DNA of 64,000 nucleotides from Botrimarina mediterranea (GCF_007753265.1 NZ_CP036349.1:248001-312000), one strand, 5' to 3'; shown: positions 53,399 through 61,977, counted from the stretch's first letter. Notes: generated from the sequence alone by a model not told the origin. Translations and numbers: made by a program.

Positions 53399-54913
53399 AT
53401 GGACCCCAGAGGCCCCGCCGCCGACGAACTCCGCCAGACGGCGGATTCTGCGCGCGAAGCTCTCGGGCAGCTGCGCGAGGGTCTGCTGACTTCCGCGGCG
53501 ACGCGCTGCGGTGAAGTGAGCGACCTCGGCGCCCGGGCGACGCAACTCGTCGAAGAGCTGGCGGCGAAGATCGCCGACGAACTCGCCTCCGACATCGCTC
53601 GGCAGCACGAGCTCGCCACCGACGCCCTGCGGGTCGAGATCGACCGAGAGCGTGACGCACTGGTTGCCGAAGGCGCGACCCTTGCCGCTGAACGCGAACA
53701 ACTCGCCGCCGATCGCGAACAGCTGGCCGCAGAAAGCGACAAGCTCGCTACGGAACGCCAGGCGTGGGAGACCGAACGCACCGAGTGGGAATCGGTCCGC
53801 AAGGAGATCGAGGCCGAGCTCTCCGCCATGGAGCATCGCCTCGTGCAGCAGGCCCAGAGCCTGCAGCGCGAACGCGAAGCGGGCCCTTCCAACGGCGAGC
53901 TCTTGACGCAGCTCCAAGAGGCGAACGACGCCCGACTTGCCGCGGAGGAGAGCCTCGCCGCCGCCGAGAAGGGGTTCGCCGCCACCAAGCAAGAACTCGT
54001 CGACGCGCAGACGCAGATCGCTCAGCTCAGCGAGACGCTCGAAGAATCGACCAACGCCCTGAGCGCCACGGCGGAGCTGGGCGACGAGCTCGAGGCGCTG
54101 CGCGGCAAGTTCGAGATGGCGCTGGCGGACCTCCAGTCGCACCGCGCGCGCGTGGCGGAGCTGGAGCAGGAGATCGCTAACCGGCCCGCGTTGGAACTCG
54201 ACGACAGCGAAGAGATCCAGCGGCTGCGGCATGAGCGTGACGACCTCGCCCGCCGGCTCGATGAGGCCAACGAGTTCGCCGACCCATCGCAGGAGATGGA
54301 AGACCTCCGCGCGCGGTTCCAGATGGCGGTCGAGGACTTGCGGGCGCTGAAGACCGAGAACGCCGACCTCCGCGATCAACTCGCCAGCGGCGGCGGAGGC
54401 GGCGCCATGACGGGTGGCGGCGACGGCAACGACTGGGAGTCTCAGAAGCGGCGGTTGCTCGCGGCGCTCGAAAGTGAGGGCGAGGGGCAGATCGACGCGC
54501 CGCGGCGTGAAGAGCGGGCCGCGATCGCCGGCACCATCCAGATCACCGACGCGGTCGTCGCCGAGAAGGACGCCGAGATCCAGCGGCTCAAGCAGCAGCT
54601 CGAAAGTATCGAGGACGTCGAGCCGACCGCCGCCGCGATCGACGCCGCGGTGCTCGACAACGACGAGGTCATCCGCGCCGAGCGCGAGCGGATCGCCAAG
54701 CTCGAACAGGAGTGGGAAGAGAAGCTGCGTTCGGCCGAGCTCGAGCTCTCCGTCGAACGGGCGAAGATCGCCCGAGCTCAGTCCGAACTGGCCGAGCAGC
54801 AGATGGAGCTCGAAACGCTGCGGGCCGCGTCCGGCAACGGCCTGGCGCCGGGCGAAGCGCGGCGCAACTGGTTCAACAAGCTCGGGCTCGGCAACGACGG
54901 CAAGCCGTCGTAA
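53399..54913 (+). CDS. Long coiled-coil protein
   Basis: Protein of 504 residues, almost entirely heptad-rich helix from about 5 to 480. It contains a near-repeating block EREQLAADREQLAAESDKLA and runs like SLAAAEKGFAATKQELVDAQ and LKQQLESIEDVEPT. A glycine-rich break (GGGGGAMTGGGDG, about 334-346) separates two coiled parts. The C-terminus RRNWFNKLGLGNDGKPS is short and may be a docking peptide. No signal peptide or membrane segment. Function is unknown; a cytoskeleton-like scaffold is possible but unproven. Confidence 0.8.
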   Translation: MDPRGPAADELRQTADSAREALGQLREGLLTSAATRCGEVSDLGARATQLVEELAAKIADELASDIARQHELATDALRVEIDRERDALVAEGATLAAEREQLAADREQLAAESDKLATERQAWETERTEWESVRKEIEAELSAMEHRLVQQAQSLQREREAGPSNGELLTQLQEANDARLAAEESLAAAEKGFAATKQELVDAQTQIAQLSETLEESTNALSATAELGDELEALRGKFEMALADLQSHRARVAELEQEIANRPALELDDSEEIQRLRHERDDLARRLDEANEFADPSQEMEDLRARFQMAVEDLRALKTENADLRDQLASGGGGGAMTGGGDGNDWESQKRRLLAALESEGEGQIDAPRREERAAIAGTIQITDAVVAEKDAEIQRLKQQLESIEDVEPTAAAIDAAVLDNDEVIRAERERIAKLEQEWEEKLRSAELELSVERAKIARAQSELAEQQMELETLRAASGNGLAPGEARRNWFNKLGLGNDGKPS

Positions 54914-54945
54914 CTCCCCTCCCCACGAGTGGAAGGGGAATACGT

Positions 54946-55560
54946 CTACTTCACCGCTTCGCCGTCGAGGCGGTAGATCGCCAGCGGTTTGTCGTCGGGG
55001 CCGTAGAACTCTTCGACCTTGAACTTGCCCTCGACCGCGACGGGGCGCACCGAGAACTCGGCCGACTTGTCGCCCTGCATCGTCACGAGGATGCAGTCGT
55101 ACAACGCGGCGCCGGGGCCGAAGCAGCACTCCTGGTTGTCGCGCACCAGGACGAAGTTCTTGATGCCGCTCGCTTGCGACGTCGGCAGGATATAGCCGCG
55201 GATGCGGATGCGCTCGCCGTCGAGCTGGCGGACCTCTTCGGTGAGCATCGAACGATCGAATGGAGCGTCGGGCTCGATGTCGAACTTGATGTCGTCGAAG
55301 GTGCGGTCTTCGATGCGCGCTGGCGCGGGCTCTTGCGGCGAGGATTCCTTAGCGATTGGCGGCGTTGCTACGGGTGGCGGAGCCGTTTCACACCCGGCGA
55401 GAAGGGCGAGCGTAGCGAGGGGCAGAAGTGGGAAGTGGGAAGGGGGAAGTGGGAGATAGGCTGGCCAACGCATTCCCACTTCCCACTTCCTACTTCCCAC
55501 TTTGAATCTCACAACGCATCCCATTCCGAAGCGCCTCCAGCGAACCGCGCCGCCGTTCAC
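54946..55560 (-). CDS. DUF3299-like lipoprotein with a repeat-derived signal peptide
   Basis: Protein of 204 residues if it starts at the GTG at 55560, which overlaps the upstream stop codon by GTGA. A lipobox LALLAGC precedes a Pro/Ala-rich tether. The mature domain has IRIRGYILPTSQASGIKNFVLVRDNQECCFGPGAALYD and FSVRPVAVEGKFKVEEF, matching DUF3299; DNQxCCFG is shared with the upstream gene. A palindrome (55425-55501) encodes about 26 residues of the signal-peptide region in frame. An ATG at 55473, inside the palindrome, gives a shorter form (175 residues) that also has the lipobox (C28). Confidence 0.75.
   Translation of the reverse strand: MNGGAVRWRRFGMGCVVRFKVGSRKWEVGMRWPAYLPLPPSHFPLLPLATLALLAGCETAPPPVATPPIAKESSPQEPAPARIEDRTFDDIKFDIEPDAPFDRSMLTEEVRQLDGERIRIRGYILPTSQASGIKNFVLVRDNQECCFGPGAALYDCILVTMQGDKSAEFSVRPVAVEGKFKVEEFYGPDDKPLAIYRLDGEAVK
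55425..55501. repeat. AGTGGGAAGTGGGAAG palindrome inside the lipoprotein gene
   Basis: The left arm 55425-55455 (AGAAGTGGGAAGTGGGAAGG...) pairs with 55471-55501 (CATTCCCACTTCCCACTTCC...). It is within the coding frame of the DUF3299-like lipoprotein. Confidence 0.85.
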
Positions 55561-56282
55561 GGCTTAACGTAGTCGGCGACGAGTTCGTACGTGAGTGGCG
55601 TGCCGACGCGCGGATCGCCTGGCGCCACCTTCAGCTTGCCGCCGAGGCGGAAGAGGCCGCTGTGGTAGTCGGTGGTGAGGCCCGTGCCGAGCTTGACTTG
55701 GACCTGGTCGAAATACATCACCTTTGACAAGTCGCCGAAGCAGCACTGCTGATTGTCACGCACCAGCAGGAAGTTATTGAGGTTCTGCTTGAACTTGATC
55801 GAGTCGGGCCGGATGTAGCCCTTGATGAAGACCGGCTCGCCGCTCTTGATGAACTCGGCCACCTCGGGGGGGATAATGTCGCCGTTGACGGTGTCGGCTT
55901 CGGACGGCTTCATCTCGAGGAACGACGTACGGGTGTACCCGTCCGGCACCTCGGTCGCGTAGACGTAGCCGGCGTAGCCGACGCCCGTGACGAGGAACAG
56001 CGCCGAAAGCGCCGCGCCCGCTTGGGCGAGGGGCTTGCCGGTGTAGAGGTCGGGCGTGGCGCGAATGCCGCGGAGGGCAATCAGCGAGACGATGATCCCG
56101 GCGATCGGGATCGGAGCGAGCACCATCGTCGACTCGAAGCTGATCCGGGCCATGAAGACGACAACGACCGACAACAGCCCCAGCAACAGGCCGAGCACGG
56201 CGAAGGTGTGGACGGACCGGTACTCCAGCGGCTCGTCCGCCTCGGCGGGGGCTTCGAATTGGGTCATCGTTGTCGCGGACAT
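55557..56282 (-). CDS. Membrane protein with DUF3299-like C-terminal domain
   Basis: Protein of 241 residues. Three hydrophobic segments lie at about 28-48 (FAVLGLLLGLLSVVVVFMA), 54-72 and 88-108. The C-terminal domain (about 130-241) has VFIKGYIRPDSIKFKQNLNNFLLVRDNQQCCFGDLSKVMYFDQVQV, paralogous to the downstream lipoprotein (shared GYI-P and DNQ-x-CCFG). The two genes overlap by 4 bases, so they are co-translated. They follow a minus-strand ABC transporter locus. DUF3299 proteins accompany ABC transporters in several bacteria. ATG at 56282 or 56267. Confidence 0.8.
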   Translation of the reverse strand: MSATTMTQFEAPAEADEPLEYRSVHTFAVLGLLLGLLSVVVVFMARISFESTMVLAPIPIAGIIVSLIALRGIRATPDLYTGKPLAQAGAALSALFLVTGVGYAGYVYATEVPDGYTRTSFLEMKPSEADTVNGDIIPPEVAEFIKSGEPVFIKGYIRPDSIKFKQNLNNFLLVRDNQQCCFGDLSKVMYFDQVQVKLGTGLTTDYHSGLFRLGGKLKVAPGDPRVGTPLTYELVADYVKP

Positions 56283-56328
56283 GGCAGCATGGAGTTCGCG
56301 GTGGGGCCTTTGGCGTGTGACGTTGCTA

Positions 56329-56466
56329 GGCGACGCAGTCGCTTAGATCCCCCTCCTTCTTCAGAGGGAGGGGCTAGGGGAGGGTGCTGAAGCGGGTACC
56401 CGGCGCCCCCCATTCCCCTAGCCCCTCCCCTAAAGGGGGCGGGGGATCTCACGCGACATCGTCGCC
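56329..56466. repeat. 138-bp palindrome, CCCCCTCC...GGGGGAT family (copy 2)
   Basis: Same outer arm GGCGACGCAGTCGC and inner CCCCCTCCTTCTTCAGAGGG, then AGGGGCTAGGGGAGGGTG, as at 43367-43504; the right outer arm has changed to GCGACATCGTCGCC. It separates the CPFC gene from the DUF3299 pair. Confidence 0.9.
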
Positions 56467-56571
56467 TATGAACGTCAGCACGCCTCCTACAGACCATCGA
56501 TGGGGTCTGAGACTTTCTATCTTACGGTAGCAGCCGGCCCGGGTTCGCCCCCAAACTTGCGGTCGGCCTCT

Positions 56572-58263
56572 CTAGGCGACGCCGCTGCGGAGGATCAGCC
56601 AGAAGAGGCCGACCATCAGGGCCGCCGCGGCGAGCGGGGCGCCGACCAGCAGGACGCGGCTGGGGGGCTCGGCGGGGGCGACTTCGGTGTCTGCCACAGC
56701 AGGCCTCTCTGGGGCCATAGGAGGGCCTTCTGGCGGCGCCTCTTCGTCGGCGGCATTTGACTCGAACGGCGCGGAAACGGCCGTCTCCATGGCTCCTGGA
56801 GCCTCTGAGGGGCCCTTGGCAGCCTCCTCCTGCGCCGCCAGCTCTTCCGCCAGCTCGGCCGGGGGATCGACGGCGATGTCGCCCGCCGGGTCGTCCGTGG
56901 CGGCGGCCATCGGGTCGTCCACGGTGGCCGGCGCCGGCTTCGCGCGGGCGCCGGCGAGGAAGCCGAACGACTGCAGGCTGCGGGCCCGCTGGACCGCCTT
57001 GGGGTCGAGCGGCTCGATCGTCGCCAGCGCCTTCTCGGCCCGCTCGGCAACGTCGCCCGTCTCCTGCGTCTTCGCCACGTCGAGGTAGCTGATCACCGGC
57101 TCGCGGACGTACTTCACCGGCGCGTCCGGGTTGTCCTCGTCGAACGTCGCCTTGTACATGTCGGCGAGCCGTTCAAGGACGCTCCAGTCCCCCCACCGTG
57201 ATAGGTCGGGGATTACCTGGTCGGCGAACTCGGGGTTGTCCAGCAGCAGCCGGGCCGAAGCGAGCACCCGGTCGAGCGGCACTAGGTCGCGCTGCTCTTC
57301 GGCGAGGAACCGCAGCGCTTGCAGCGCGGCGTAGACGTGCGAGTAATCGACGTCTCGGTCTTCGAGGTAACGCTCGTCGATCAGGTCGAGCGCCTCGACG
57401 GGGTCGCCGTGCTTGCCGGCGAGGGTCATGTAGCAAGCGATCAGGGCGTCGAGGCCGAGCTTGCGTTGGCGTTCGGCGAAGCGGACCATCTCGCCCGACA
57501 TGCCGAAGACGGGCGACCCGCCGGCAAGGATCGCCGCGGTGGCGCCGGCGTCGACGGCGGGGCCGAGCACACGGGCGTCGGACGTCAGCAGCTGCTCGAT
57601 CCGCTCGAGGTCCTGGGGTTCGCCGCAGACGCCGAGCATCGTCAGGAAGAGCCGACGCCGGCTGGGGCTGACGCGGACGTCCTCGATCCACTCGCGCAGC
57701 TGCTGGCGATTCATCCGCGGGCCGAGATCGACCACGTCCTTGTAAGGAGCGCGGGCGAACTCGTCGTAGGCGTCTTGCGCTAAAAGCTGGTCGGGGTGTT
57801 CGAGGTAGTCCTGGAAGAACGCCATCCGGTCGACGCCCGACTCCGGGAGCGTGAGCAGCTTGGGCACGTACTCTGCGGCGACCGGCGAGAGCGGCAGCGG
57901 GATCGCCCAGTCGGGCGGCTCGGCGACGCCGCGGATGAAGAACAACTCCTGCGCGTCGGCGGCGCCGAAGTAGATCGCCTGGACCTCCTCGACGCCCTCC
58001 ACCAGCGGCTGGCCCTTGAGGACACGCTCGACGGTGAACGTGGCGGCGCCGGTCTCGGGGTCGATGAACCCGCTGGGCACGCCCGACTCGGCGAGCTTCT
58101 GCGCCGCCTCCGAGGGCGCCTTGAGCCGACCGAGCAAGACGACGCTGGCGTCGTTCATCTCTTCGGTGAGCGTCTTCTGCTCGGCCGAACAGAACGGACA
58201 CGCCGACGCCGTCATGGCGGCGCTCAGCGTGAGCATCGCGGCGAGGATACGAAGGGCGGACAT
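56572..58263 (-). CDS. Secreted CPFC-motif protein with C-terminal membrane anchor
   Basis: Protein of 563 residues. A signal peptide (MSALRILAAMLTLSAAMTASA) is followed immediately by CPFCSAEQKTLTEEM, a thioredoxin-like CxxC at the mature N-terminus. A strand-rich part (about 40-130, VVLLGRLKAPSE, FTVERVLKGQPL) resembles an OB-type domain, then a helical-repeat region (about 200-430) of HEAT-like character. An acidic Pro/Ala-rich linker and a final membrane segment (LLVGAPLAAAALMVGLFWLIL) close it. Function unknown. It lies between the ABC permease and the DUF3299 pair, suggesting one functional locus. Confidence 0.75.
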   Translation of the reverse strand: MSALRILAAMLTLSAAMTASACPFCSAEQKTLTEEMNDASVVLLGRLKAPSEAAQKLAESGVPSGFIDPETGAATFTVERVLKGQPLVEGVEEVQAIYFGAADAQELFFIRGVAEPPDWAIPLPLSPVAAEYVPKLLTLPESGVDRMAFFQDYLEHPDQLLAQDAYDEFARAPYKDVVDLGPRMNRQQLREWIEDVRVSPSRRRLFLTMLGVCGEPQDLERIEQLLTSDARVLGPAVDAGATAAILAGGSPVFGMSGEMVRFAERQRKLGLDALIACYMTLAGKHGDPVEALDLIDERYLEDRDVDYSHVYAALQALRFLAEEQRDLVPLDRVLASARLLLDNPEFADQVIPDLSRWGDWSVLERLADMYKATFDEDNPDAPVKYVREPVISYLDVAKTQETGDVAERAEKALATIEPLDPKAVQRARSLQSFGFLAGARAKPAPATVDDPMAAATDDPAGDIAVDPPAELAEELAAQEEAAKGPSEAPGAMETAVSAPFESNAADEEAPPEGPPMAPERPAVADTEVAPAEPPSRVLLVGAPLAAAALMVGLFWLILRSGVA

Positions 58264-58343
58264 GATCAACTTTCTCAGCTTGGATCGGCAGGATGAACGG
58301 ATTCGATTCTACGGCTTCTAGTCGCGGCTGTCGAAATCGGTAA

Positions 58344-58455
58344 GTGGAGGGGCTGAGGAACTGAGGGGATGAGGGGCTAAGGGAACGCGCAAGCGTTCCC
58401 CCGTCTTCCCTCAGCCCCTTAACTCCTCAGCCCCTTAGCCCCTCCTTCATCCCCT
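58344..58455. repeat. GGGGCTGAGGGGATGAGGGG inverted repeat
   Basis: GGAGGGGCTGAGGAACTGAG then GGGATGAGGGGCTAAGGGAA pairs with ...CCCTTAGCCCCTCCTTCATC at the right, with a GGGAACGCGCAAGCGTTCCC hairpin in the middle (58381-58400). It lies directly after the permease stop codon. A related half-copy is at about 40151-40187. Confidence 0.8.
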
Positions 58456-58458
58456 CCT

Positions 58459-59991
58459 TCACCCTAGCGAGCGGGCGACGTCGGTGCGGTAGGCGGAGAT
58501 GGCTGGCAGGAGGCCCGCCAGGGTTGCGAGCACGACCAGGGCGGGGATGACCGCGACCTCCCAGGGGTCGAACTCCCAGAACGCCAGTTGGATGCCGGCC
58601 TGCGTTTCGATATACGGCGCCGCGGCAGCGATCAGGGCGTGGCCGAGCACGATCCCCAGCACGCCGCCGGCGAGTGATAGCAGGATCGACTCGCTGAGCA
58701 CGATCAGCATCACCGACGAACGGCTCGCCCCCAGCGCCCGCATCACGGCGATGTCGTGCGAGCGTTCGCTCATCGAGTTGTAGATGCTCACCAGGATGCT
58801 GATCGAGGCGACTACGACGATCAGGACTGTCAGCACTAGGAGAACAATTTGGACCGGCCCGATAATCTTTTCGAGGAGGTTCGAGACGGTCCGAATCGGG
58901 GCGATCGCTTGGGCGGAGACGTTCTGGTCCTTGTTGATCTGCGTGGTGAGGATCGTAGGACCCATCTGGTCGTCGCTGAGGATGAGGATCGATGACACCT
59001 CACGCTGCGGCTCGGGGAGCGGCGTAATGAGGTTGTCGTCGTTGTCGTAGAGCTGGGCGGGGATCGCCGTCGATGCTTCAGCATCCTCAACGTTCTTCTC
59101 GGGCAACTCGAAGCCGTCGAGTGGGGCATAGGCGATCTCGTCGACATTGGTGCCGGTCTCGGCGAGGGTGGCCACAACCTCGTAGTTGGCGTCGCCGACC
59201 CGCAGCGTGTCGTCTTTCTGTTTACCCACCCGCGCGGCGGCGTCGGAGCCGAGCACCAGCGGCGGGAGCTCGGTCTTGCGTGTCTTCGCCGAGAGGGCGT
59301 GCCCTTCCAGCAGGTAGAAGCCCTCGATGTTCACGAACACGGCGCGGTCGTTGGCCGTGCCGGTCGGTTCGAGGATGCCCGTGACGAGGAACGCGTCGTG
59401 CGTATCGCCGCGACCGCTGATGCCGTGCGTGGGGTGGATCGTCTCGCCAACCTTGACGCCGCTCTTCGCCGCGACAACCGAACCGAGCACCGCCTCGAAG
59501 GCGTGGTCGCTGCGGAAGTTGCGGCCGCCCTCTTGGAACTGGTACTTGCGCGGCGTGCCGTCGCGGTTGACGCCGTACTCGAGCTTGTCGAACAGGTCGG
59601 GGGTCGTCGCCACGACCCGGAAGAGCTCACCGCTGGGGCCGTCTTCCTGGGGACGCGGGTCGAAGCTGTCGCCCATGCAGTAGGGGATGGCCGCGATCGT
59701 GAGGTCGGCGTATTTGCCGTCGATGAACTCGCGGTAGAAGCTGTAGGGGAGCGTGTAGCGCGACTCGCCGAGGTGGTAGACCGTGCTGAGGACGAGGTCC
59801 AAATCGCCGCCCTTGCCGCCGACGATCAGTTGGTAACCGCCGGCGTACGCCGTGAACTGCTTGACGGTGACGGCGTGGATCACGATGACGCCGACCATCA
59901 CCGCGACGCCCAGCGCCATCGACAACACCGTCAGCGACGAGGCAAGGCCCCGCTGCTGCATATTCTTCCAGGCGATTCGCCAAAGGGACAT
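58459..59991 (-). CDS. ABC transporter permease, MacB/FtsX type
   Basis: Permease of 510 residues. A membrane segment near the N-terminus (about 16-42, GLASSLTVLSMALGVAVMVGVIVIHAV) is followed by a large extracytoplasmic domain (about 45-370) and three C-terminal membrane segments (about 378-400, 428-455, 475-500). ILVSIYNSMSERSHDIAVMRALGASRSSVMLIVLSES is the FtsX-domain signature, including the coupling helix. This type VII layout fits mechanotransmission or lipoprotein-export systems (MacB, LolCDE) rather than classical import. It pairs with the ATPase at 60108. Confidence 0.92.
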   Translation of the reverse strand: MSLWRIAWKNMQQRGLASSLTVLSMALGVAVMVGVIVIHAVTVKQFTAYAGGYQLIVGGKGGDLDLVLSTVYHLGESRYTLPYSFYREFIDGKYADLTIAAIPYCMGDSFDPRPQEDGPSGELFRVVATTPDLFDKLEYGVNRDGTPRKYQFQEGGRNFRSDHAFEAVLGSVVAAKSGVKVGETIHPTHGISGRGDTHDAFLVTGILEPTGTANDRAVFVNIEGFYLLEGHALSAKTRKTELPPLVLGSDAAARVGKQKDDTLRVGDANYEVVATLAETGTNVDEIAYAPLDGFELPEKNVEDAEASTAIPAQLYDNDDNLITPLPEPQREVSSILILSDDQMGPTILTTQINKDQNVSAQAIAPIRTVSNLLEKIIGPVQIVLLVLTVLIVVVASISILVSIYNSMSERSHDIAVMRALGASRSSVMLIVLSESILLSLAGGVLGIVLGHALIAAAAPYIETQAGIQLAFWEFDPWEVAVIPALVVLATLAGLLPAISAYRTDVARSLG

Positions 59992-60012
59992 CGATTACAT
60001 CTCGTAATGTTC

Positions 60013-60087
60013 AATGACCAAGCCCCAATGACCAATGAAGGCGATCAGGATTCTTTACTGGTCATTGGGGCTTGGTCATTGGTCATT
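60013..60087. repeat. AATGACCAAGCCCCAATGACC inverted repeat
   Basis: A perfect 21-bp arm at 60013-60033 pairs with GGTCATTGGGGCTTGGTCAT then T from 60060. It lies between the ATPase and permease genes of the transporter, so it may change their relative expression. Confidence 0.9.
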
Positions 60088-60107
60088 TCGGAGGCGATAC
60101 GACCTCG

Positions 60108-60782
60108 TCACACGGTCGCCTTCATCACTTGGTTGACTTCTTCGAGCTGCTCGACCCGATCAAACTGGCCCGACACTTCGTTCGAATGTGTCACCAGCAG
60201 CATCGCCACGTTCTCGTCGCGGCAGACGCCGCGGAGGAGGTCGATGATTTGTTGCTGGTGGGCCGGGTCGACGTTGGCGGTCGGTTCGTCGGCCAAAAGC
60301 AGCGCGGGGCGATTCGCCAGCGCGCGGGCGACGGCGGTGCGCTGTTGCTCGCCGACGCTCATGGCGGCGGGTTTGTGGTGGCCGCGGTGGCCGAGGCCGA
60401 CGCGCTCCAGCAGGTCGGCGGCCCGGGTGCGGTCGGGACGCTGGCCGGTGAAGGTCATCCCCAGGAGGACATTCTCCAACGCCGTGAAGCCCGCTAGCAG
60501 GTTGAACGTCTGAAAGACGTAACCGATGTGGCGCGCGCGGAAGCGGTCACGGGCCGCTTCGGGGAGACGCGTGAGCTCGACGCCCTTGAGCGTGATCTTG
60601 CCGGCGTCGATCGTCGTCAGGCCGGCGATCGAGTTCAGCAGCGTGGTCTTGCCACAGCCGCTGCGGCCGCGGATGACGACCTGCTCGCCGGCGGCGACCG
60701 CCAGGCGGGGGACGTCGAGGATCGGCAGCCGGTCGGCGCCGGGCTGGGCGTACGACTTGCGGACCCCTTCGAGAAGCAGCAT
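60108..60782 (-). CDS. ABC transporter ATP-binding protein, LolD/MacB type
   Basis: ATPase of 224 residues. Walker A is GRSGCGKTTLL, the signature motif is AAMSVGEQQRTAVARAL, with an unusual VGEQQ in place of the common SGGQQ, and Walker B is ALLLADEPT. The switch His is in MLLVTHSNEV. YVFQTFNLLAGFTALENVLL is the Q-loop region and matches the LolD/FtsE/MacB group. It drives the permease encoded downstream at 58459. ATG at 60782. Confidence 0.94.
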   Translation of the reverse strand: MLLLEGVRKSYAQPGADRLPILDVPRLAVAAGEQVVIRGRSGCGKTTLLNSIAGLTTIDAGKITLKGVELTRLPEAARDRFRARHIGYVFQTFNLLAGFTALENVLLGMTFTGQRPDRTRAADLLERVGLGHRGHHKPAAMSVGEQQRTAVARALANRPALLLADEPTANVDPAHQQQIIDLLRGVCRDENVAMLLVTHSNEVSGQFDRVEQLEEVNQVMKATV

Positions 60783-60996
60783 CGGGACCAGTGGCGGGGG
60801 GCAATGACGGGCGTGCTAGCGTGCGGCAAACGACGGAGCGGCATTATCAACGCATCCACCGACGCCTGCCAGCCGGCCCCGCGGGCGGAACAAACTACAA
60901 GACGGGCTTGTAAACTTTGCAAACCGTCGGGGCTTAACCCGGTTGTACGGCGGAAAAACGCCGTGGTTCGGCGTGCCGTCGCGTTGGGACACGGTT

Positions 60997-61012
60997 TGGC
61001 ACGCGACCTGCC
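60997..61012 (+). promoter_or_regulatory. Sigma-54-type -24/-12 promoter
   Basis: TGGCACGCGACCTGCC has the GG and GC pairs spaced by 10 bases and shares TTGGCACG-x-GAC-x-TGC with the site at 36391. The -12 element is CTGCC rather than TTGCW. It predicts a start near 61024. Confidence 0.5.
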
Positions 61013-61023
61013 TTAGATGGCTT

Positions 61024-61103
61024 TCGGTATAAGAGACCGGCGATGGTCGCCAACCGATTCCCTCGACCCCCTGTATTGGGGCCGTCTCGGGGAATCGATT
61101 TTT
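61024..61103 (+). ncRNA. Candidate small RNA with two hairpins
   Basis: About 80 nt between a -24/-12 site and a strong terminator. The first hairpin is GGCGATGGTCGCC (61039-61051); the second is the terminator. A second terminator at 61207-61246 would give a longer form. It matches no RNA family I recognise. Confidence 0.4.
61055..61103 (+). terminator. Intrinsic terminator
   Basis: Outer stem CGATTCCC / GGGAATCG with an inner CCCC / GGGG stem, followed by ATTTTT. Confidence 0.8.
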
Positions 61104-61206
61104 CACTGAGAACCCAACTCGAGCGACCCTCGCCACAAGACAACAGACCCGCCTGATAGTCGGCCCTTTGCCTCCCTCGCTAGGCCGACTCCCACCACCG
61201 CTTCAC

Positions 61207-61246
61207 GGGCCGTCGAGTTTCCCGCAACTCGACGGCCCCTTTTCTT
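61207..61246 (+). terminator. Second intrinsic terminator
   Basis: A perfect 13-bp stem GGGCCGTCGAGTT / AACTCGACGGCCC with a 6-base loop, followed by CTTTTCTT. Confidence 0.9.
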
Positions 61247-61300
61247 GCGCGGTTGGTGAATCACTGCCTGGCATGAACCGGGCCCAGTTCTATCGAGACG

Positions 61301-61352
61301 GAGGCCCCGCGGCTGATGGTGTTATCAGCCGGCACGCCTTAGCGTCCGGTTC
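61301..61352. repeat. Palindrome, GGCTGAT...ATCAGCC family (copy 2)
   Basis: GAGGCCCCGCGGCTGAT and ATCAGCCGGCACGCCTTAGC then GTCCGGTTC match 24273-24348. Confidence 0.85.
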
Positions 61353-61366
61353 GCCCCCGGGCGCGA

Positions 61367-61618
61367 CTAAACCCGTGGGTGGTCGTCGGCGTCGAAGAGG
61401 AAGCGATCGACGCAAGCGAGTCCGCCAAGACCTAAAGCGAATGCGACAACCGAGCCGGCCGACATTGCGGCGTCACGCAACAGGCCGTAATCGGCGTCGG
61501 CCTGCCAAGTCGCGAGGAACAGGTAGAACCAATAGATCGCCAGCCCTAATGAAACCCAGGCCGCGACAAACGCCACCCAGGCCGCTGCCTCAACGGTCCG
61601 CTCGAACAACCAGGCCAT
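61367..61618 (-). CDS. Hypothetical small membrane protein
   Basis: Protein of 83 residues. The ATG at 61618 has GGAG seven to ten bases upstream, and is preferred to the longer frame from 61645. Two hydrophobic segments at about 10-33 (AAAWVAFVAAWVSLGLAIYWFYLF) and 50-70 (AAMSAGSVVAFALGLGGLACV) leave a short acidic/basic tail. Its function is not recognised. Confidence 0.55.
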   Translation of the reverse strand: MAWLFERTVEAAAWVAFVAAWVSLGLAIYWFYLFLATWQADADYGLLRDAAMSAGSVVAFALGLGGLACVDRFLFDADDHPRV

Positions 61619-61645
61619 AGGAGACTCCACCACTGAATTGCGCAC

Positions 61646-61977
61646 GAGAATCCCGCACTTGCCTTAAGCGCGGCAGGCTGATCGTAATCACTTCCCTTAT
61701 CGTCGCCAATGCGCCGCGTAGGGCCGAGGTCGGCGATTCAGCAGCGGTTCTTGCCGTTTCATGAATGGATAGATCCTAAACTAATCGTGGGCTAATCACC
61801 TGCCATCGATTGTTCATGCACATCGTTTCCTGCCCAAAAAGTAATCGGACTTGGAGTGGTTTCTACGGCTAGGGCTGGTGTTTAGTATCAACTTTGTGTT
61901 TAGTAGTAGAAATCTACTACATGATGGCCGCGTTAAACGTGGCCAACGACTAACTTGAAACGAGCGGAGCGTAAGCA
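61646..61977. other. Gene-free upstream region of the helix-turn-helix protein gene
   Basis: About 330 bp, A+T-richer toward 61800-61920. It includes the palindromes GTAGTAGAAATCTACTAC (about 61902-61919), suitable as an operator for the downstream gene, and GGCCGCGTTAAACGTGGCC near 61926-61944. I see no coding frame. Confidence 0.45.

Larger units (their letters stand above)
60783..61366. other. Intergenic region holding a candidate small RNA
   Basis: About 580 bp without a credible gene. It contains a sigma-54-type site, two terminators, and a palindrome copy at 61301-61352. Confidence 0.6.
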
